Shown: positions 7,042 through 11,010 of the stretch, piece by piece
Numbering within the stretch: position 1 is the first letter of the stretch
Layout: every line of letters starts with the position of its first letter
Assembly: GCA_041588495.1 (NCBI GenBank)
Contig: JBFGWM010000078.1
Location: 1 to 11,010 of the forward strand
Origin: JBFGWM01 sp041588495
Lineage (GTDB): Bacteria; Pseudomonadota; Gammaproteobacteria; Pseudomonadales; JBFGWM01
DNA length: 11,010 nt
Direction: 5' to 3'
Notes under the pieces: generated by a model
Told to the model about the DNA's origin: nothing
The model's database searches: none
The model's input: only the letters and a program-made list of their open reading frames with translations
Translations under genes and position numbers: made by a program

Positions 7042-7572
7042 TCAAACAACGCGACTGATGTCTTCCAGCTTTGCGCCCTCGATACGCGCCTCGGGGTGAT
7101 GGATGCGCACCATCTCCATGACCTCGTTTTCGCGGTCGTTGGACACGTCGACCAGCATCAGGAACTGGCCTTCCTCGATCGCCGACTGCAGGCGTTCGAC
7201 CACGTCGTCCTTCTGGGACATGCCGATCAGGCTGCTGATCCCGGCGCCCAACCCGGCACCCGCGCCGGCTCCGAACAGGCCCAGACCGAGCATTGCCCCG
7301 CCTCCGAGAACCAGGCCTGCGGGCGGAAAGGCCACCGCCGCCAGGCCGGCCAGGAAGCCGACCGCAGCCCCGGCCGCCATGCCTTTGCCCATGGCCGGCA
7401 CGGCATCCGTGGTCTCCACCAGGCTCGCCTCGTGCAGGTGATGGGACTCGAGCGCCTCATGGTCCTTGCCAACCACGTGAATGAACCCGTCGTGCAGCCC
7501 TGCATCCCGCAGTTCCTGGACGATCTTGGTCGTGTTGTCGATGTCCGGTACCAGGAAATAGATCCTTTTCAT
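7042..7572 (-). CDS. DUF1269-like glycine-rich membrane-associated protein
   Basis: A 176-residue protein of unknown function, resembling the DUF1269 family from memory. It opens with a ferredoxin-like or ACT-like beta-alpha segment (KRIYFLVPD, then an amphipathic helix, residues 1-35). A central Gly/Ala-rich hydrophobic stretch spans about 64-118 with repeated small-residue spacing (for example GLFGAGAGAGLGAG), which looks like one or two glycine-zipper membrane helices. A C-terminal soluble segment at about 119-176 repeats the helix-strand pattern (DDVVERLQSAIEEG, FLMLVDV). A His cluster SHHLHEAS is at 43-50. ATG 7572 has GAGGG 8 bases upstream (7581-7585 on the + strand); the longer frame upstream is low-complexity and not coding-like. 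Such proteins are sometimes annotated as stress or transporter-related without evidence. It is divergent from the SDR gene across a 251-bp gap. Confidence 0.75.
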   Translation of the reverse strand: MKRIYFLVPDIDNTTKIVQELRDAGLHDGFIHVVGKDHEALESHHLHEASLVETTDAVPAMGKGMAAGAAVGFLAGLAAVAFPPAGLVLGGGAMLGLGLFGAGAGAGLGAGISSLIGMSQKDDVVERLQSAIEEGQFLMLVDVSNDRENEVMEMVRIHHPEARIEGAKLEDISRVV

Positions 7573-7681
7573 GTTCGGAGCCCTCGCTGCTCTGCCGCCA
7601 CCCCGTTGCGATTCCGAAAGTGTAGTCGCTGTTCGGGCGGCGGGAGGCGGATGTGCCCGCGGTCGGGAACCCGGCGACAAC

Positions 7682-7691
7682 GGTCCGGACC
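7682..7691. repeat. 10-bp perfect palindrome in the DUF1269/SDR divergent gap
   Basis: GGTCCGGACC is a perfect palindrome in the 251-bp region between the two divergent genes. It is a possible operator half-way between both starts. In GC-rich DNA a palindrome of this length can arise by chance. I found no convincing -35/-10 pair in this gap on either strand. Confidence 0.25.
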
Positions 7692-7823
7692 ACCGCCTCT
7701 TAGGTTATTTTCTCACCAGGCTCGCACCCCGGCAATCGCGCGGGGACGTGTGGCACGGGTTCGATTTTGCATCCGCACCGGAAGTCTGCGAGATTCGGAC
7801 GAGCACAGGCCGGAGGCAGCAGC

Positions 7824-8654
7824 ATGTACGAATCCAGGAAACGGGTGGTGATAACCGGGGCCGCGAGCGGGCTCGGGGAGGCGCTGGCGCTGGGCTACGC
7901 CGCGGACGGCTGGCGGGTCGCGGTCACCGACCTCGACCAGGCAGCCTGCGAACGGACCGCGGAGCGCGTGGCGGCCGCCGGCGGCACCCCGCTGCCGCTG
8001 GTCTGCGACGTGCGGCAGGCCGGGGATCTGCGCCAACTCGCGGCGCGGCTCGAACAAGACTGGGAAGGCGTTGATGTCGTGATCAACAATGCCGGGGTCG
8101 CCGGTGGCGGCCCCTTCGTCGACGTGCCCCTGGAGGACTGGGACTGGCTTCTGGACATCAACCTGATGGGCGTGGTGCGCGGTTGCCATGCCTTCGTCCC
8201 GATGATGATCCGCCAGGGCGGCGGCCACCTGGTGAACGTGGCCTCCATGGCGGGACTGCTGGCGCCCCCGGGAATGGCCCATTACAACGTGTCGAAGGCC
8301 GGCGTGGTGGCGCTTTCAGAATCCCTGCGCGCGGAACTCGACGCCCACGGCATCGCCGTGAGCGTGGCCTGTCCGTCCTATTTCCGAACCAACCTGCTGG
8401 ACTCGTTTCGCGGCCCGGACGAACGTCCGCGCAAGATCGTCGAGAAGTTCTTCGCCAGCGGCAAACTGACCGCGGAACAGGTGGCGGCGCACATTCGGGA
8501 GGGCGTTGCAGCCGGTCGCTTCCTGCTGCTGCCCCATCCCGACGGGCGCACCGCGTGGCGCATCAAGCGCTTCCTGCCCCCGCTGTATTTCCGCGAGATG
8601 CGCCGCTTCGGAAAGCGCCTTGCCGGCCAGGCTCGACCGTCCGGCGACGCCTAG
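7824..8654 (+). CDS. Classical short-chain dehydrogenase/reductase (SDR)
   Basis: A 276-residue NAD(P)-dependent oxidoreductase with a Rossmann fold. The cofactor glycine motif is TGAASGLG at 11-18, the structural NNAG is at 88-91, and the catalytic set is Ser141 (NVASM), Tyr154 and Lys158 (YNVSK). Asp36 or so at the end of strand 2 (VAVTDLD) suggests a preference for NAD over NADP. The C-terminal tail (about 235-276, rich in Arg/Lys and Phe, for example RIKRFLPPLYF) is a basic, amphipathic extension of the kind seen in SDRs acting near membranes on lipid-like substrates, but the substrate cannot be read from the sequence. ATG 7824 follows GGAGG (7812-7816) by 7 bases; an upstream in-frame TTG (7767) lacks this. 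Its TAG stop overlaps the stop of the convergent DUF2333 gene. No operon partner. Confidence 0.93.
   Translation: MYESRKRVVITGAASGLGEALALGYAADGWRVAVTDLDQAACERTAERVAAAGGTPLPLVCDVRQAGDLRQLAARLEQDWEGVDVVINNAGVAGGGPFVDVPLEDWDWLLDINLMGVVRGCHAFVPMMIRQGGGHLVNVASMAGLLAPPGMAHYNVSKAGVVALSESLRAELDAHGIAVSVACPSYFRTNLLDSFRGPDERPRKIVEKFFASGKLTAEQVAAHIREGVAAGRFLLLPHPDGRTAWRIKRFLPPLYFREMRRFGKRLAGQARPSGDA
8651..8654. other. CTAG shared by two convergent stop codons
   Basis: The SDR gene ends with TAG at 8652-8654 on the + strand and the DUF2333 gene ends with TAG at 8653-8651 on the - strand. The palindrome CTAG supplies both stops, so the coding regions overlap by 4 bp and there is no room for a terminator between them. 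Confidence 0.95.
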
Positions 8655-9670
8655 CCCTGGGCGAGCAGTTCGCGAAGTTGGATGAGGCCCGCGTTGGCAC
8701 GCGACAGGTAGGACGCCATCACCAGTGAGTGGTTGGCGAGCATGCCGAAGCCCGAACCGTTCAGCACCATGGGCGACCACAGGGTTTCCTGGGTGGCTTC
8801 CAGCTCGCGGATGATCTGCCGCAGGCTGACAGCGGCATTCTTCTTTTCGAGGACCTCGGCGAAGTCGACCTCCACCGCGCGCAGGAAGTGGGCCAGCGCC
8901 CATGCGGTTCCGCGCGCCTCGTAGAAGACATCATCGAGTTCCAGCCACGGGGTCTGCACGCGGATCACCGACGGGGTCGGGGTCGACTGGCCCGCGGCGC
9001 TGTCGCCGGCCAGGTCGGTGTTGGAGCGGTTTTCCCCGACGCTGGCACCAAGCCGCTGGGAAAGACTGCCGAGGCGGGTTTCCACGTCGGCCAGCCAGTT
9101 GCGCAGGTTGTCGGCGCGTGCATAGAACTGCGCGTTCTGCACGGCGGGATCGGCCAGGCGGCCCAGGTAGCGGTCGAGCAGCTTGATACCACGCCGGTAC
9201 TCGCTCTCGGAAGCAGGCATGGCCCAGCTGTCGTTATCGAAGTGCAGCTGCGGTTCGGCGACCGCGAGGTGTTCGTCCTCGGCCGACTGCGATTGCGAGC
9301 GGCTGATGTCGCGGCGCAACGCCCGCGCCAGGTCACGAACCTGGACCAGCGCCCCGAACTCCCAGCTGGTGATGTTGTCCAGCCAGATACCGGGGGGGAA
9401 GATGTCATTGCTGATGTAGCCGCCGGGCTTCTGCAGCAGGGTTCCACCGACGCGGATCAGGGCCGCGGTGGTGGCCGCGCCGCGAACCCCGGTGCGACCC
9501 TTCTCACGCAGCATCGTCTGCGCGTTCTCCTCGACATTGAACGCGTCGGGCTCGATGCTCCAGTAGATGCCGATGCCGATACAGACGATCAGGTAGGTCG
9601 CCGCCACCAGCACCACGATCCGCGCTTTCCGGAACCCGGTTTCGTCAAGGTATTCGATCAGTTTTCTCAT
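8651..9670 (-). CDS. DUF2333 family inner-membrane protein
   Basis: A 339-residue protein of unknown function that I recognise as DUF2333. One transmembrane helix lies at about 17-39 (ARIVVLVAATYLIVCIGIGIYW) after a short N-terminal cytoplasmic stretch with basic residues, so most of the protein should be periplasmic. Family-type blocks are WEFGALVQVRDLAR, SRSQSQSAEDEHLA, FYARADNLRNWL and LGSLSQRLGASVG. The C-terminal part is helical-looking (LRQIIRELEATQETLW). No catalytic motif is evident. ATG 9670 has AGGAAGGA 5 bases upstream and places the membrane helix close to the N terminus; the longer upstream frame overlaps the preceding gene. It is the third gene after the EAL and PCu(A)C genes, 25 bp behind the latter, and is probably co-transcribed with them. 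Confidence 0.85.
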   Translation of the reverse strand: MRKLIEYLDETGFRKARIVVLVAATYLIVCIGIGIYWSIEPDAFNVEENAQTMLREKGRTGVRGAATTAALIRVGGTLLQKPGGYISNDIFPPGIWLDNITSWEFGALVQVRDLARALRRDISRSQSQSAEDEHLAVAEPQLHFDNDSWAMPASESEYRRGIKLLDRYLGRLADPAVQNAQFYARADNLRNWLADVETRLGSLSQRLGASVGENRSNTDLAGDSAAGQSTPTPSVIRVQTPWLELDDVFYEARGTAWALAHFLRAVEVDFAEVLEKKNAAVSLRQIIRELEATQETLWSPMVLNGSGFGMLANHSLVMASYLSRANAGLIQLRELLAQG

Positions 9671-9695
9671 CAGGTCCTTCCTGCAGGTGCTTCCG

Positions 9696-10142
9696 TCACT
9701 CGCGCAGCACGCTACGCACTTCCAGTTCAACTTCCAGGCGGGCGCCGTCGGCGAATTCCAGCCAGAGGGAGACGCAGTCGCCATCCAGCAGCGGCCCGCG
9801 CACCGCGAACAGCATCAGGTGCAGTCCACCGGGACGGAACCCCAGGTGACCGCCCGCCGGCACGCTCACCGGGCCGGCGCGACGCATGCGCATCACTCCG
9901 CCATCGTGGGAATGCGCGTGGACTTCCACCGAACCCGCAATTTCCGACCCGGCCGCCACCAGCACCCGGTCCCGCGAGCCGTCATTGTACAGGTCGAGGA
10001 ATGCCGCTGTCGTGGTCTGCACCGGTGGCAGCCCGCGCACCCAGCCACCCGTCGCCCGCAGGGTTTCGGCGGCGGCAAACCCGGACAGGGACAGCGCGGT
10101 GACAAGGAACACCAGCCGCGCCGCGAGGCCACGGCGCAACAT
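9696..10142 (-). CDS. Periplasmic copper chaperone, PCu(A)C family
   Basis: A 148-residue exported protein. The signal peptide is at 1-25 (basic start, hydrophobic LVFLVTALSLSGFAAA, probable cleavage after Ala25). The Cu(I)-binding pattern H-X10-M-X21-H-X-M is met exactly by His75, Met86, His108 and Met110 (PGGLHLML). PCu(A)C proteins bind one Cu(I) and help deliver copper to the CuA site of cytochrome c oxidase or to other periplasmic copper proteins. Next to His75 the usual Met-rich residues are replaced by a His run (HAHSH, 75-79), which may add a Cu(II) or extra site. The start at 10142 is set by the signal peptide; no clear Shine-Dalgarno is seen (CCGCCG before ATG), so translation may be coupled to the EAL gene that ends 23 bp upstream. 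No SCO1 or oxidase genes are next to it. Confidence 0.9.
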   Translation of the reverse strand: MLRRGLAARLVFLVTALSLSGFAAAETLRATGGWVRGLPPVQTTTAAFLDLYNDGSRDRVLVAAGSEIAGSVEVHAHSHDGGVMRMRRAGPVSVPAGGHLGFRPGGLHLMLFAVRGPLLDGDCVSLWLEFADGARLEVELEVRSVLRE

Positions 10143-10165
10143 CGGCGGAATGGCGGACCGGTCGC

Positions 10166-11010
10166 TCAGGACAGCAGTTCGGGGCCGGGTCGCTTGAGCC
10201 CGAAGCCCATTGCCCCGTCCAGTCCGAGCTCCTCCAGCTGGTTCCATTCCTCGTCACTTTCCACGCCCTCGGCATAGAGATCGATCTCCTGTCCGTGGGC
10301 GATCTGGCACATGGACTTGACGAAGAACTGGTTGTCGGGGTTGTTGTGGATGTCGCGAATGAAGCTGTTGTCGACCTTCACGCTGTTGACCCGCAGGCTC
10401 TGCAGGTAGGAGAAGGTCGAAGAGCCGACACCGAAATGATCGATCGAGATTTCCGCGCCCGCGCGCCCGACCTCGCTGACCATGCGCCGCACCTGTTCGG
10501 CACGCGAATGCACGCTGTATTCGGGCACCTCGAAGATGACCCGGCCCGCCGCCTGGGGGTGCTCCTTGCAGTACTGCGCCAGCCAGTCGACGAACTCCCC
10601 GCTCTCCAGGGAATGCGGAGAGATGTTGACGCAGAACTTCGGCCCCGGCTTGGAGATTTTGCCGATGCTTTCCATGGTCAGTTCCACGATGAGGCGGTCG
10701 AACATGGGCAGCATGTAGAAACGTTCGGCCATGGGCAGGAAGCCGCCCGCGGAAACGATCTCGCCCTCCAGCTCAATGCGGGCCAGGACCTCGTTGTGCA
10801 ACACCTTGCGGTCAGGGATGGAGAATACCGGCTGGTAATGGAAGATCATGGCGCGCTCGGTCAGTACCCGGGTGAGGATTTCCCGCCACTCGTTGGCCTG
10901 CCGCAGTGGCCGGTCACGCTGGGTGGTGGCGTCCGTGCGCTCGTACATGAACCAGTTGTTGGTTCCCTTGCCCTGGGCCGTACGCAAAGCCATGTCGGCC
11001 TCGGAGAGGA
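10166..11010 (-). CDS. GGDEF/EAL protein of LapD type, degenerate EAL domain (N-terminal part beyond window)
   Basis: 280 residues are visible, and the frame stays open through the window end. The first 22 or so (LSEADMALRTAQGKGTNNW) are the last helix and strand of a GGDEF domain; an EAL domain fills about 40-280. c-di-GMP phosphodiesterases use a set of acidic metal ligands. Here the EAL motif reads Glu73-Val-Leu75, Asn128 (VNIS) and Glu160 (FEVPE) are kept, but the DDFG motif reads Asp190-His191-Phe-Gly (DHFG). Lys211 (VKVD) and Glu247 in AEGVE are present, while the QG before the last strand is MG (GAMGFGL). DHFG and LQSLRVNSVKVDNSFIRDI resemble LapD-type receptors, which bind c-di-GMP without cutting it and pass the signal to a periplasmic domain. 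That periplasmic domain, if present, is off the window. No LapG protease gene follows; the next gene is PCu(A)C. CsrD-like function is an alternative. Confidence 0.85.
   Translation of the reverse strand, partial: LSEADMALRTAQGKGTNNWFMYERTDATTQRDRPLRQANEWREILTRVLTERAMIFHYQPVFSIPDRKVLHNEVLARIELEGEIVSAGGFLPMAERFYMLPMFDRLIVELTMESIGKISKPGPKFCVNISPHSLESGEFVDWLAQYCKEHPQAAGRVIFEVPEYSVHSRAEQVRRMVSEVGRAGAEISIDHFGVGSSTFSYLQSLRVNSVKVDNSFIRDIHNNPDNQFFVKSMCQIAHGQEIDLYAEGVESDEEWNQLEELGLDGAMGFGLKRPGPELLS

Noticed and set aside
7751..7771. TGGCAC followed by TTGCA upstream of the SDR gene, like a sigma-54 promoter
   Set aside because: The GG and GC elements are separated by 15 bases and the sigma-54 promoter needs 10, so the spacing rules it out.
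8729..10102. 457-codon open frame on the + strand
   Set aside because: It runs antisense through both the DUF2333 and PCu(A)C genes, which have clear motifs, RBS or signal peptide. Its product is Arg/Pro/Gly-rich without recognisable domains.

Overview
This is a gene-dense, GC-rich bacterial chromosome segment with short intergenic gaps and no mobile elements, CRISPR arrays or RNA genes that I can see. The best guess for the source is a non-enteric gammaproteobacterium. The inorganic pyrophosphatase follows the E. coli enzyme closely along its length, DUF2333 proteins are mostly known from gammaproteobacteria, and the EAL protein looks like the LapD type. I cannot go below class from sequence alone.

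Region 1 (1-4334, + strand) is an assimilatory nitrate operon. It holds the C-terminal half of nirB (siroheme nitrite reductase, cut by the window edge), nirD with an intact Rieske motif, and nasA, a molybdenum nitrate reductase with an extra C-terminal BFD-type [2Fe-2S] domain. Together they would take nitrate to nitrite (NasA) and nitrite to ammonium (NirBD) in the cytoplasm. The promoter and any transporter or regulator lie outside the window.

Region 2 (4351-6021) has an HD-GYP-like protein on the - strand and inorganic pyrophosphatase (ppa) on the + strand, diverging from a 171-bp gap. That gap holds a good sigma-70-like ppa promoter and a perfect 8-bp inverted repeat. The HD-GYP protein keeps its GYP signature but has lost the metal-binding HD pair. 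ppa ends at a strong hairpin terminator that probably works in both directions.

Region 3 (6037-8654) holds an orphan ParA-family ATPase and a glycine-rich DUF1269-type membrane protein, both on the - strand, and a classical short-chain dehydrogenase on the + strand. The dehydrogenase and the next gene meet tail to tail at a shared CTAG that supplies both stop codons.

Region 4 (8651-11010, - strand) looks like one operon: a GGDEF/EAL protein of LapD type (N-terminal part cut off by the window end), a periplasmic PCu(A)C copper chaperone, and a DUF2333 membrane protein. The EAL domain carries DHF where active phosphodiesterases have DDF, so it is more likely a c-di-GMP receptor than an enzyme. 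The window therefore encodes two c-di-GMP-type proteins that both look catalytically degenerate. I found no clearly new multi-gene system. The most open questions are the two degenerate c-di-GMP proteins, DUF2333, the DUF1269 protein and the ParA cargo.
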